A stretch of 64,000 nt of DNA from Streptomyces sp. YIM 130001. GTDB taxonomy: Bacteria; Actinomycetota; Actinomycetes; Streptomycetales; Streptomycetaceae. Below are positions 1-7,989 of the stretch, piece by piece. The notes under the pieces were generated by a model, which worked only from the letters and a program-made list of their open reading frames with translations, was not told the DNA's origin and did no database searches. Positions within the stretch are counted from its first letter, which is position 1. Each line of letters opens with the position of its first letter. The stretch covers positions 56,647 to 120,646 of the forward strand of contig NZ_KZ984557.1 in the NCBI RefSeq assembly GCF_003574445.1. The letters are read 5' to 3'. The position numbers were made by a program, and so were the translations under genes.

Positions 1-197
1 CTCCGAATCCGACCCGCCCGGCAGTCCAGCTCACCCCCGGCGCCCTCGCACTCGCCATAGGTGGCGGCACGGCTGCGGTGCTCGTCGTCGGCGCGGTCCT
101 GGTCTCGATGCTCCTCGCCGTCGCCATCACCGGCGCATCCATCGCCCTTTGCGCCCTGGTTGTCCGCTCGCTCATGCGCACCGACACCCGACGCTGA
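1..197 (+). CDS. SpdD-like small membrane protein of the integrative element, partial
   Basis: The frame is open from the window edge to a TGA at 195-197, so only about 64 C-terminal codons are present. The visible part has a glycine/alanine/valine/leucine membrane stretch (about residues 12-56 of the fragment) and ends in a short basic tail (RTDTRR). Small proteins of this kind, called Spd for plasmid spread, lie just upstream of repSA in Streptomyces AICEs and plasmids and are thought to help intramycelial transfer. The assignment rests on this hydrophobic pattern and on position before repSA-xis-int. The start codon and N-terminus are outside the window. Confidence 0.6.
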   Translation, partial: PNPTRPAVQLTPGALALAIGGGTAAVLVVGAVLVSMLLAVAITGASIALCALVVRSLMRTDTRR

Positions 198-288
198 CCG
201 GCCCCCGGGCGGCCTCAACCGCCAAGTCTCAACCGCCCGGGAACCGCGCCCCTTACCGAACCAACCGATCCGAAAGGGAAACCCCATC

Positions 289-489
289 ATGACCCAGCAC
301 ACCCGCCCCACCGGTCGAATCTGCCCGGCCTGCGACGGCTTCGCCACCGCCGCCATCACCCTCGGCGGCCGCAACCGACACGGCCACCTGCACACCATCA
401 CCGCCCACTGCCCCACCTGCCACGGCACCGGCACTACCCGCCCGGCGGCCACCCCGGTCACCCCTGTCCGGGAGCGTGCCCGTGTCTAA
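289..489 (+). CDS. small zinc-ribbon protein of the AICE transfer/replication region
   Basis: 66 aa, starting at an ATG about 8 nt after a GAAAGGGA ribosome-binding site. Two Cys-x2-Cys pairs (CPACDG near residue 14 and CPTCHGTG near residue 44) form a DnaJ-like zinc ribbon; the rest is short and Thr/Pro-rich. Its TAA (487-489) overlaps the start of repSA, so the two are probably translationally coupled. Small zinc-ribbon proteins are common next to repSA in Streptomyces elements, often annotated as mobile element transfer proteins. The real function is not known to me. Confidence 0.7.
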   Translation: MTQHTRPTGRICPACDGFATAAITLGGRNRHGHLHTITAHCPTCHGTGTTRPAATPVTPVRERARV

Positions 490-1861
490 TCCCCTCCTCG
501 ACCCCCTCACCCTCCGCGACCTACTACGGGTGGCCGGAGCAGACGACTACGACCGCTGGCACGAACAGATCCAACACACCGGCGGCTGCGCCGACCCCAT
601 CCACCTCACCGGCTGGACTGTCACCAAGGACAAGGTCACTGGGGAGACTCTGCACCGGTACTCGACCGAGGATGAGCCGGGCGGGCGTCTCCGCCTTGCC
701 TGCGGGAACCGGCGTGCCTCGCGCTGCCCTTCCTGCGCGTTCACCTACGCCGGAGACACCTACCACCTCATCCGCGCCGGACTCGCCGGAGACACCGCCC
801 GGGACATCCCCGCCACCGTCCGCGAACATCCCCGCGTCTTCGTCACGTTGACCGCCCCGTCGTTCGGGCCGGTCCACAACCGCCCGGACGCTGGCGCCTG
901 CCGCTGCGGCACCCACCATCCCGAAGATGACTCCGCACTCGGGACGGCCCTCGATCCCGCGACGTACGACTACGCGGGCGCGGTGCTCTTCAACAATCAC
1001 GCGGGCGACTTGTGGCACCGGTTCGCCAACCGGCTTCGTCGTGAACTCGCGTCGCGTGCTGGCATCACGCAAGGGGAGCTGAAGGAAACCGCCAGGTTGT
1101 CGTACGGCAAGGTCGCCGAGTTCCAAAAGCGCGGAGCCATCCACTTCCATGCCGTGATCCGCATCGACGGACCCGACGGCCCTGAGGCCCCGCCCCCGGC
1201 CTGGGCTACCACCGGCACGCTCACCGACTCGATCCGTGCTGCAGTCGCCCACTCGTACACGACCGTCACGGTCCCGGCCGCCGACGGTGAGCCGTGCCGG
1301 CCGTTTCGCTGGGGCCAACAACTCGACATCCGCCCCATCCAAGCGTTCGGGGACGGCTCCGACATCACCGAACAGGCAGTCGCCTCCTACGTCGCCAAGT
1401 ACGCCACCAAAGCAGCGGAGAACACCGGCACCCTCGACCGCCGCATCGGCGAACTCTCCGAACTCGACCGCCACCACGTCCCCGACCACACCCGCCGCCT
1501 CATCGAAGCCTGCAAGCGACTCGACCCGCACTACCCGGAGCGCCGTCTCTGGGCCTGGGCTCACATGCTCGGCTTCCGCGGCCACTTCAGCTCAAAGTCC
1601 CGCCGCTACTCGACCACCCTCGGCAACCTCCGCCAGACCCGCGCCGACTACCGCGCAGCCCAAGAACGCGCCGCCCTCGACCTCGACGACCACGCACCCG
1701 ACACCGTCTTGGTCCTCGCCGACTGGCAGTACGCCGGACACGGCCACACCCCGGGTGAATCGGCTCTCGCCGCCACCATCGCCCGCAACCTCCAGACCAA
1801 CCGCGACACCGCCCGCGAGGCACTACGCGACCAACTGGCCCTGGAAGGAGTCGCAGCATGA
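482..1861 (+). CDS. repSA: RepSA-type rolling-circle replication initiator
   Basis: About 460 aa, the size of pSAM2 RepSA, which starts rolling-circle replication of the excised element. Visible motifs, numbered from the GTG at 476: a Cys pair region CGNRRASRCPSC near residues 76-87; motif I-like FVTLTAPSFG at 122-131; the metal-binding HFH of motif II at 223-225; and a catalytic-Tyr-like SYVAKYATK at 304-312. Two GTG starts are possible, 476 and 482. I prefer 482, because GGAG at 471-474 is then 7 nt away rather than 1 nt. The start overlaps the end of the upstream zinc-ribbon gene and the stop overlaps xis (ATGA), so rep, xis and int look like one transcript. Confidence 0.88.
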   Translation: MSNPLLDPLTLRDLLRVAGADDYDRWHEQIQHTGGCADPIHLTGWTVTKDKVTGETLHRYSTEDEPGGRLRLACGNRRASRCPSCAFTYAGDTYHLIRAGLAGDTARDIPATVREHPRVFVTLTAPSFGPVHNRPDAGACRCGTHHPEDDSALGTALDPATYDYAGAVLFNNHAGDLWHRFANRLRRELASRAGITQGELKETARLSYGKVAEFQKRGAIHFHAVIRIDGPDGPEAPPPAWATTGTLTDSIRAAVAHSYTTVTVPAADGEPCRPFRWGQQLDIRPIQAFGDGSDITEQAVASYVAKYATKAAENTGTLDRRIGELSELDRHHVPDHTRRLIEACKRLDPHYPERRLWAWAHMLGFRGHFSSKSRRYSTTLGNLRQTRADYRAAQERAALDLDDHAPDTVLVLADWQYAGHGHTPGESALAATIARNLQTNRDTAREALRDQLALEGVAA

Positions 1862-2046
1862 CCACCGCGACCGCTCAACTACTCACCGTGCCGGAGGTCA
1901 TGGCGCGGCTCAAACTCGGACGTTCCAAGGTCTACGACCTCATCCGCTCACACCGCCTGGTCTCCATCAAGATCGACGGTGCTCGCCGCGTACCCGCTGA
2001 CGCGGTGCGGGACTTCGTCCTCGGGCAGATCGAGGAGGCCGCCTGA
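1858..2046 (+). CDS. xis: excisionase (MerR-type helix-turn-helix)
   Basis: 62 aa with an N-terminal winged-helix signature: LLTVPEVMARLKLGRSKVYD is the helix-turn-helix and the wing follows (KIDGARRVPADAVRDF). This is the usual AICE excisionase, which binds the attachment sites and directs the integrase toward excision. Its ATG overlaps the repSA stop by 4 nt and its stop overlaps the int start by 1 nt, which fits a coupled rep-xis-int operon. Confidence 0.9.
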   Translation: MTTATAQLLTVPEVMARLKLGRSKVYDLIRSHRLVSIKIDGARRVPADAVRDFVLGQIEEAA

Positions 2047-3209
2047 TGGCCAGTCAGCGCAAGCGCAGCCCGAACGGCGCGGGCACCATCACCAAGCGCA
2101 AGGACGGCCGTTACCAGTGCGCGGTCTACGTCCTCCAGCCGGACGGCACCCGCGCCCGGAAATTCGCCTACGGCAAGACCTGGACCGAGTGCGACACCAA
2201 GCGCCGGGAACTCCTCGCCAAGGTAGACCAGGGCATACCTGTCCCGACCCGTTCGGCAAAGCTGTCCGAATGGCTGCCGTACTGGCTGGACAACGTGGTC
2301 AAGATCCGGCGGAAGCTCAGCACGTACGACAAGTACGAAGCGCACGTCCGGCTGTATCTGCTGCCCTTGCTGGGCTCCAAGCGGATCGAGTCTCTCGGCG
2401 TCGCCGACGTACGTCGTTTCCTGGTCCGTCTGGAGAGGGAGACCACGGCCGCCACGGCCAAGGAGTCTCACCGCGTCCTGCGATCGGCCCTGTCGGCGGC
2501 CTGCCGCGAGGAACTGATCACGCGCAATGTTGCGAAGCTGGTCGAGCCTCCCCGTACGGACAATCGAGAGCTGACGCCGTGGAGCCTGGACGAGACGCTC
2601 GACTTCCTGGCGGCATCTCGCAAGGACCCGCTGTACGCGGCGTTCGTGCTCGCCATCGGCATGGGCTTGCGGCGTGGGGAGATCGTTGGTCTGCGCTGGA
2701 CTGACCTCGACCTCGATAACCGCGTCCTCTACGTCCGCCAGCAGACTCAGCGTCGTCGTGGCGTCCTCTACGACGACGATCCCAAGAGCCGTCGTCGTCG
2801 CGTCGTCCCGCTGCCCGCGCTCTGCATCGCACCACTGCGTTGGCACCGGATGCGGCAGGCCGCTGCGCGCACGAAGGCGGGGGAGCAGTGGCGGGAATCC
2901 GGCTACGTCTTCACCACCCGAACCGGCCATCAGGTCGAGCCGAGGAACGTCTACCGCTCCTTCACCCGCGTCGCCGAATCGGCCGGCGTCCGTGTGATCC
3001 GTCTGCACGACGCCCGGCACGGCACCGCGACCCTCCTCACGGCTGCCGGAGTCGCGCCCCGGGTCGTGATGGAGATCCTGGGCCACTCCCAGATCAGCAT
3101 CACGATGGACGTGTACACGCACGTCGTACAGGACACCCAGCGCGAGGCCATCAGCCACATGGACCGGCTGCTCAAGCGGCGACCGGTTGTGCGTGACCGC
3201 CCGCGTTGA
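2046..3209 (+). CDS. int: site-specific tyrosine recombinase (AICE integrase)
   Basis: 387 aa. An N-terminal Arm-binding region (NGAGTITKRKDGRYQ, residues 10-24) and a SAM-like core-binding domain (about 68-170) precede the catalytic domain. The catalytic set is complete: R209 (GMGLRRGE), K247, H321-x-x-R324 (HDARHG), H347 (LGHSQ) and Y357 (DVYTHV). The gene ends 58 bp from the 3' end of a tRNA-Arg gene, the expected arrangement when the enzyme recombines element and chromosome inside that tRNA. It looks intact, so the element may still be mobile if its left end is also intact. Confidence 0.95.
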   Translation: MASQRKRSPNGAGTITKRKDGRYQCAVYVLQPDGTRARKFAYGKTWTECDTKRRELLAKVDQGIPVPTRSAKLSEWLPYWLDNVVKIRRKLSTYDKYEAHVRLYLLPLLGSKRIESLGVADVRRFLVRLERETTAATAKESHRVLRSALSAACREELITRNVAKLVEPPRTDNRELTPWSLDETLDFLAASRKDPLYAAFVLAIGMGLRRGEIVGLRWTDLDLDNRVLYVRQQTQRRRGVLYDDDPKSRRRRVVPLPALCIAPLRWHRMRQAAARTKAGEQWRESGYVFTTRTGHQVEPRNVYRSFTRVAESAGVRVIRLHDARHGTATLLTAAGVAPRVVMEILGHSQISITMDVYTHVVQDTQREAISHMDRLLKRRPVVRDRPR

Positions 3210-3226
3210 TGTCAGAAGTGGATGTC

Positions 3227-3260
3227 AAAGGCCCCGGACCAAGATCGGTCCGGGGCCTTT
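3227..3260 (+). terminator. bidirectional hairpin between int and tRNA-Arg
   Basis: A perfect 14-bp inverted repeat (AAAGGCCCCGGACC / GGTCCGGGGCCTTT) around a 6-nt loop, with A and T runs on the outer edges. It can end both int (plus strand) and the converging tRNA-Arg transcript (minus strand). Confidence 0.85.
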
Positions 3261-3267
3261 TGGCTGG

Positions 3268-3340
3268 TGCCCCCGGCAGGATTCGAACCTGCGACACCCG
3301 CTTTAGGAGAGCGGTGCTCTATCCCCTGAGCTACGAAGGC
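3268..3340 (-). tRNA. tRNA-Arg(CCU), attachment site of the AICE
   Basis: A 73-nt cloverleaf on the minus strand. Acceptor arms GCCTTCG/CGGGGGC with discriminator A, D-arm GCTC...GAGC, anticodon stem CCGCT/AGCGG with loop CTCCTAA (anticodon CCT), and T-arm GCAGG-TTCGAAT-CCTGC. No CCA is encoded. Its 3' end faces the integrase, so the attachment core probably lies in the 3' half of this gene, and integration leaves the tRNA complete. Confidence 0.96.
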
Positions 3341-3860
3341 GGGGTCTGTCGGGACGTGTGCATGGGGTCCGGTCGTGTACGGCGTACCCCGTGCCGCGCG
3401 AATCCCGGCAGCGTTGCGGCGGCGTGACCGAGGTCGTGCCGCGCCGCCAGTGTAGCGGGTGGGTGCGGGGGTCCGGGCGAGTGGCTGGGGGCGCGACGGG
3501 TGTGGCCGGCGTGGAGTCGCGGGTCTGTGTCCATCGGGGGTTTTACGCGATTGTTCGACCCGGGCAGGCGAACGGCGGTCGCGTCGCGCACGCCGCGAAC
3601 CTGCGTGATGAGGCTGCGGCGCCGAATCGGGAGGACGGTGGTGGAAGGCGACCGGCGGGCGCCGAGCCACACGCATCCGCGTGGCTGTCAGACCGAGTTC
3701 GCCACGGAAATGCTGGACCTGCTGCGTTTTCGTCGCCCGGTCGACCACGTCGACCGCAAGGGGCAGGATCCGGCCGGTGAGTTCCGGTGCCCGCGACGCG
3801 CCGCGCCCTGTGGCGCGGCAATCTGCTCGCCGATGTGCCGTGCGAGGCGCTGCCCGGCGT
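3341..3860. other. non-coding stretch between tRNA-Arg and a gene fragment
   Basis: About 520 bp with no credible gene. Open frames run through it on both strands, but they have no good start sites and read as low-complexity Arg/Pro/Ser. It probably holds the tRNA-Arg promoter (just above 3340, minus strand) and decayed sequence from earlier insertions. Confidence 0.5.
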
Positions 3861-4145
3861 CCCGTCCACCACGACCTGCTCGACGACGTGCGCTACTGCC
3901 GACAGGCGTACGCCGACGCGGGGTTCGACGTGCTTGCCATCGATCAGACCAGCCCGGAACAGCGGTCGGTCGGGTTGCACACGGTGCGGGTCGTGGTGCC
4001 GGGCCTCGTCCCGATCGACTTCGGCTGGCACAAGCAGCGCGCCCTGAGCCTGCCCCGGACCCGCAGTGCCTTCCGTCGCGCCGGATGGCGCACCACCGAT
4101 CTCGGGCCCGAGGAGTTGAACAGGGTTCCTCATCCGTTCCCCTGA
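3861..4145 (+). pseudogene. C-terminal remnant of a YcaO cyclodehydratase (TOMM biosynthesis)
   Basis: About 94 codons ending at TGA 4143-4145 read as the C-terminus of a YcaO-domain protein. The visible pattern is HHDLLDDVRYCRQAYADAG, then FDVLAIDQTSPEQRSVGLHT, then VRVVVPGLVPIDFG, then the family's closing PHPFP. In intact enzymes this proline-rich tail reaches the active site that makes azolines or macroamidines in ribosomal peptides. Upstream of 3861 the frame loses all similarity and the ATP-binding part is absent, so this is a truncated relic. No precursor peptide, dehydrogenase or partner protein is visible nearby. Confidence 0.72.
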
Positions 4146-4475
4146 TCACGGCCGCATGTGGGGCAAGGCGCCACGGGCCCTCACTCTGCGTACCTTCCAA
4201 AATCTCCAGGGTCACATTCCCTCGTCCCTGCCACCCCCCTGCCACCCCCCTTCCGTGTCCTGGGTCACATTTCTGGGTGCCGTGTACAACCTTCTGTCGC
4301 GAGAACCGGTCTGGACCACTGGGACGTGAATTCTCCTCCTGTTCTGGAACGTGTTCAGGGAGATTCACGCTCTGGCAGGTCGAACGACCGAGGAGCGGCC
4401 TTCGTGGGCCCTTCCGGCCGGACGGCCTGTGTGTACCGACCGGCATTGCGTACAGGAAGCCCAGGAAGACCAGAT
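4146..4475. other. intergenic leader of the teichoic-acid glycosyltransferase
   Basis: 330 bp without a gene. It includes a C-rich patch near 4230-4255, a DasR-like palindrome (4305-4320), and a short palindrome GAACGTGTTC near 4350. The large gene starting at 4476 is most likely expressed from here. Confidence 0.5.
4305..4320. promoter_or_regulatory. candidate DasR-responsive element (dre)
   Basis: ACCGGTCTGGACCACT matches the dre consensus ACTGGTCTAGACCACT at 14 of 16 positions, with both half-sites almost intact. It lies 155 nt upstream of the glycosyltransferase start codon. DasR is the GntR-family repressor that senses aminosugar phosphates. The match is visible; binding is inferred. 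Confidence 0.5.
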
Positions 4476-6791
4476 ATGACGATCGCGCAGAACGAGACCA
4501 AGCCCCGGATAAGCCTGGTAGTCCCCGTCTACCGGGTACAGGGCTATCTGCGTGAGTGCCTGGACTCGATTCTCGGCCAGTCCTACGGCGACTTCGAGAT
4601 CATCGCCGTGGACGACCACTCACCGGACGGCTGCGGCCGCATCCTCGACGAGTACGCGGCCCTGGACGCCCGCGTGCGCCCCGTCCACCTGGAGACGAAC
4701 CAGGGCATCGGCAAGGCCCGTGACCTGGGTGCACGGCGGGCGAGCGGCGACTACATCTTCTTCCTGGACAGCGACGACACCCTCGCCGAGGGCGCGTTGC
4801 AGGCGATCGCCACCCGCCTCGAGGCGACCGGTGACCCCGACATCATGCTGCTCAACCACGTCCGTACGTACTGGACGAACCGCGTGCAGGCCAGTGCTGC
4901 GGGTGAACTCCTCACCGCAGCGGGTTCCGACGTGTTCACCGCGCTCGAACGCCCGGAATACCTGGGCCTTTTCGCGGTCGTGTGGAACCGCGTGTACCGC
5001 CGCGACTTCTACGTCGGGAACGACTTCACCTTCACCGACGGAATCTACGAAGACGCGCTGATGGTCTACCGGACCATGCTCACCGCCGACTCGGTCTCCT
5101 GCCTCGAGCACGTCTGCGTGGAATACCGGCAGCGCCGCCGCGGAAATTCCATGGGAACTCCCGGACGCAAGCACTTCGGCATCTTCGAGCAGTACGAGCG
5201 GCTGTTCGCGTTCCTCGACGAGCACCCGAAGTACGAGCCGGTGCGGGCGCTGATGTTCGAGCGCATGGTCAGTCACTTCCTGTTCACGGTCGTGCGCGAG
5301 GATCGCATAGTGCCCGGTGACCGCGCGGCGTTCTTCCGGCAGGCGTCGGTGCAGTACCGGCGCTACAAGCCGGCCGCCTTCACCCGGCCGGAGGGCGGCA
5401 CGGGACTGCTCTTCGAGCTGGTGGAGCGCGGCTCGTACCCGGCGTTCGCGGCGGTCGGCTTCGCCCGCGTCACCCGCACCAAGCTGCGCAAGCGCGCCGC
5501 CAAGGTGAAGACGGCGGTCGGCAGGAGGGCGTACGACCGGCTCTACCGGATGCACCTGCGCCGCCCGATCGACGAGAACCTCGCGGTCTACAGCGCCTAC
5601 TGGAACCGCGGAGTGAGCTGCAACCCCGGCGCGATCTTCGCCAAGGCGAAGGAACTCGCCCCGCACATCCACGGCGTGTGGGTGGTCCGCCCCGGCGAGG
5701 AGGAGAACGTACCGCCGGGCGTCGACCACGTGGTGGCCCGCTCGCCGCGCTACTGGGAGGTGATGGCCCGGGCCAAGTACCTGGTCAACAACGTCAACTT
5801 CCCCAACGAGATCGTCAAGCGCCCAGGCCAGATCCACCTGCAGACCCACCACGGCACCCCGCTCAAGCAGATGGGAATCGACCAGCAGCGCTTCCCGGCC
5901 GCCGCCAAGAACATGAGCTTCCACCAGATGCTGGAGCGGGTGGACCGCTGGGACTACAGCCTCTCCTCCAACCAGCACTCCACGGAGATCTGGGAGCGCG
6001 TCTACCCCTGCGCCTTCGAGTCGGTCGACTCCGGATACCCGCGCAACGACGTGTACTTCAGCTCCACCGCGGACGACGTCACCCGCATCCGCACCGAACT
6101 CGGCATCGCGCCCGGCCAGACCGCGATCCTGTACTGCCCCACGGTGCGCGACTACCAGAAGGGCTTCGTACCGCGCCTCGACCTGGAGCGGATGTGCCGT
6201 GCGCTCGGCCCGGACCACGTGATCCTGGTCCGCGCGCACTACTTCTACGGCACCGACCCGCAGTTGCAGTCGCTGCAGGAGCGCGGCCTGATCCGGGACG
6301 TGTCCAAGTACCCGGTGGTCGAGGACCTGTGCCTGGCCGCCGACGCGCTGATCACGGACTACTCGTCGATCATGTTCGACTACGCCTGCCTCGACCGCCC
6401 GATCGTCTCCTACGTGGACGACTGGGAGGTCTACAGCAAGGCCCGCGGTGTGTACTTCGACCTGCTCTCGCAGCGGCCGGGCGAGACCCCGGGCGCCACC
6501 GCCACCAGCGAGGAGGAGCTCATCGAGGTCTTCACGTCCGGGGCGTGGAACGGCGAGCGGGCGGCCGAGTTGCGCGCCGCGTTCCGTGAACGCTTCGTCC
6601 AGTACGACGACGGCCGTGCCGCCGAGCGCGCGGTGCGCAAGGTGTTCCTCGGTCAGGGAGCCACCCCGGCGATCGTTCCCCTGGACCAGCGCACCCCGGC
6701 GCCCGCACCCGGAGCCGTGGCCGTCGCCCCGCGAGCCCTGGTGCACCAGCTGCCGGCCGGCCCGGGCGAGCCGGGCCTCGTGACGGCCTGA
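4476..6791 (+). CDS. GT2 glycosyltransferase fused to CDP-glycerol glycerophosphotransferase
   Basis: 771 aa from an ATG 7 nt after AGGAAG. The N-terminal third is a GT-A family 2 glycosyltransferase: RISLVVPVYRVQGYLRECLD, then VDDHSPDG, then the metal-binding DSDD at residues 98-101. The C-terminal half is a TagB/TagF-type glycerophosphotransferase, with HHGTPLKQMG (HGTP 459-462) and DYSSIMFDYACLDRPIV starting at 628. No transmembrane segment is obvious, so a cytoplasmic enzyme at the membrane face is likely. The fusion suggests one protein that adds a sugar and polyol-phosphate units to a wall teichoic-acid-like polymer. It stands alone and ends in a strong hairpin. The exact product is unknown. 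Confidence 0.88.
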   Translation: MTIAQNETKPRISLVVPVYRVQGYLRECLDSILGQSYGDFEIIAVDDHSPDGCGRILDEYAALDARVRPVHLETNQGIGKARDLGARRASGDYIFFLDSDDTLAEGALQAIATRLEATGDPDIMLLNHVRTYWTNRVQASAAGELLTAAGSDVFTALERPEYLGLFAVVWNRVYRRDFYVGNDFTFTDGIYEDALMVYRTMLTADSVSCLEHVCVEYRQRRRGNSMGTPGRKHFGIFEQYERLFAFLDEHPKYEPVRALMFERMVSHFLFTVVREDRIVPGDRAAFFRQASVQYRRYKPAAFTRPEGGTGLLFELVERGSYPAFAAVGFARVTRTKLRKRAAKVKTAVGRRAYDRLYRMHLRRPIDENLAVYSAYWNRGVSCNPGAIFAKAKELAPHIHGVWVVRPGEEENVPPGVDHVVARSPRYWEVMARAKYLVNNVNFPNEIVKRPGQIHLQTHHGTPLKQMGIDQQRFPAAAKNMSFHQMLERVDRWDYSLSSNQHSTEIWERVYPCAFESVDSGYPRNDVYFSSTADDVTRIRTELGIAPGQTAILYCPTVRDYQKGFVPRLDLERMCRALGPDHVILVRAHYFYGTDPQLQSLQERGLIRDVSKYPVVEDLCLAADALITDYSSIMFDYACLDRPIVSYVDDWEVYSKARGVYFDLLSQRPGETPGATATSEEELIEVFTSGAWNGERAAELRAAFRERFVQYDDGRAAERAVRKVFLGQGATPAIVPLDQRTPAPAPGAVAVAPRALVHQLPAGPGEPGLVTA

Positions 6792-6799
6792 GGACACCA

Positions 6800-6834
6800 G
6801 TGAGGCCTCAGGCGTCAGGAGCCTGAGGCCTCAC
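6800..6834 (+). terminator. intrinsic terminator after the glycosyltransferase gene
   Basis: A 14-bp perfect stem (GTGAGGCCTCAGGC / GCCTGAGGCCTCAC) with a 7-nt loop, 8 nt after the stop codon. It also sits downstream of the converging lacI-type gene. Confidence 0.8.
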
Positions 6835-6882
6835 GGCTTTCCGGGCCCGGATTCCCCGGATCGGAGCCGAACGGCCCCCGGG

Positions 6883-7989
6883 TCAGGGCGAGGCCGCCGT
6901 GCGCAGCTGGCCGGTCGACCCCCGTACGACCAGTTCCGGCTGGAAGACGAACTCCGTGCGCTGGACGGGGTTCCCGCGGATCTCCTCCAGGAGCGCGTCC
7001 ACCGCCGCCGCGGCCATCGCGGCCACCGGCTGGCGCACCGTGGTCAGCGGTGGATCGGTGAACGCCGCGAGCGGCGAGTCGTCGAAGCCGACCACCGACA
7101 TGTCGCGCGGTACGTCGAGCCCACGGGAGCGCGCGGCGCGCACCACACCGAGCGCCATCAGGTCGCTGCCGCAGACGACCCCCGTGCAGCCCTGGTCGAG
7201 GAGCGCCGTGCCGGCCGCGTGCCCGCCCTCGACGCTGAACAGCGTCCGCTGCACGATCGGTTGCGCCAACTCGCCTTCCGGGCCGGTGAGTTCGCCGGAT
7301 CCCAGCATCTCGCGTACGGACTCGGTGAAGCCCTCCGTCTTGCGCCGCGACGGCACGAAGCGGGTCGGCCCCACCGCGAGGCCGATCCGGCGGTGCCCGA
7401 GGTCCGCGAGGTGACGTACCGCCATCCGCGCCGCGGAGTGGTCGTCGGGCGACACGAAGTGCGCGTCGATGCGCTCGTTGAAGCCGTTGACCAGGACGTA
7501 CGGGACGCCGCGCGCGGTCAGACCGGCATAGCGCGCCGGGTCGGCGGTGGTGTCGGCGTGCAGCCCGGACAGGAACACGATGCCGGTGACGCCGTGCTCC
7601 TCCAGTTGCTCGACCAGCTCGTCCTCGGTGGCGCCGCCGGGCACCTGGGTGCACAGCACCGGCGTGTAGCCGTACCGGACCAGTACCTGCTCGACGGCCT
7701 GGGCGAACGCCGGGAAGATCGGGTTGGTCAACTCCGGTATGACCAGGCCGATCAGCCCCGCGCTGCGCCGCCGCAGCCGCACCGGACGCTCGTAGCCGAG
7801 CAGGTCGAGCGCGGCCAGCACCCGGTGCCGGGTGGCGTGCGCGACGCCCGCCTTGCCGTTCAGGACCCGGCTGACCGTCGCCTCGCTGACCGAGGCCTGT
7901 GCGGCGATGTCCGCGAGCCGCGGGGCGCCGGAGTCGAGGTCGCGCGGGGCACCCTCGACCGTGGCGCCCGGCGGCGGGCGCAGGGTCAC
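6883..7989 (-). CDS. LacI-family repressor, MalR paralogue, last gene of the mal/agl operon
   Basis: About 368 aa. The N-terminal helix-turn-helix (RLADIAAQASVSEATVSRVL) is nearly identical to that of MalR at 13155, including the recognition helix and the hinge; the periplasmic-binding-type sensor domain follows (SAGLIGLVIPELTNPIFPAF, then VVGFDDSPLAAFTDPPLTT). The GTG at 7989 overlaps the aglA stop as GTGA; in-frame GTGs at 7998 and 8001 are alternatives. Co-transcription with aglA is inferred. It would produce a second repressor with the same DNA specificity whenever the operon is on, a feedback arrangement. It may answer to a different sugar. Confidence 0.85.
   Translation of the reverse strand: MTLRPPPGATVEGAPRDLDSGAPRLADIAAQASVSEATVSRVLNGKAGVAHATRHRVLAALDLLGYERPVRLRRRSAGLIGLVIPELTNPIFPAFAQAVEQVLVRYGYTPVLCTQVPGGATEDELVEQLEEHGVTGIVFLSGLHADTTADPARYAGLTARGVPYVLVNGFNERIDAHFVSPDDHSAARMAVRHLADLGHRRIGLAVGPTRFVPSRRKTEGFTESVREMLGSGELTGPEGELAQPIVQRTLFSVEGGHAAGTALLDQGCTGVVCGSDLMALGVVRAARSRGLDVPRDMSVVGFDDSPLAAFTDPPLTTVRQPVAAMAAAAVDALLEEIRGNPVQRTEFVFQPELVVRGSTGQLRTAASP

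Noticed and set aside
4348..4360. GAACGTGTTC as a LexA box
   Set aside because: Actinobacterial LexA sites need GAAC-N4-GTTC; here the spacer is 2 nt.
3500..4475. Plus-strand frame linking the tRNA flank to the glycosyltransferase region
   Set aside because: It is in a different frame from both the YcaO remnant and the glycosyltransferase, and shows no family similarity I can recognise.
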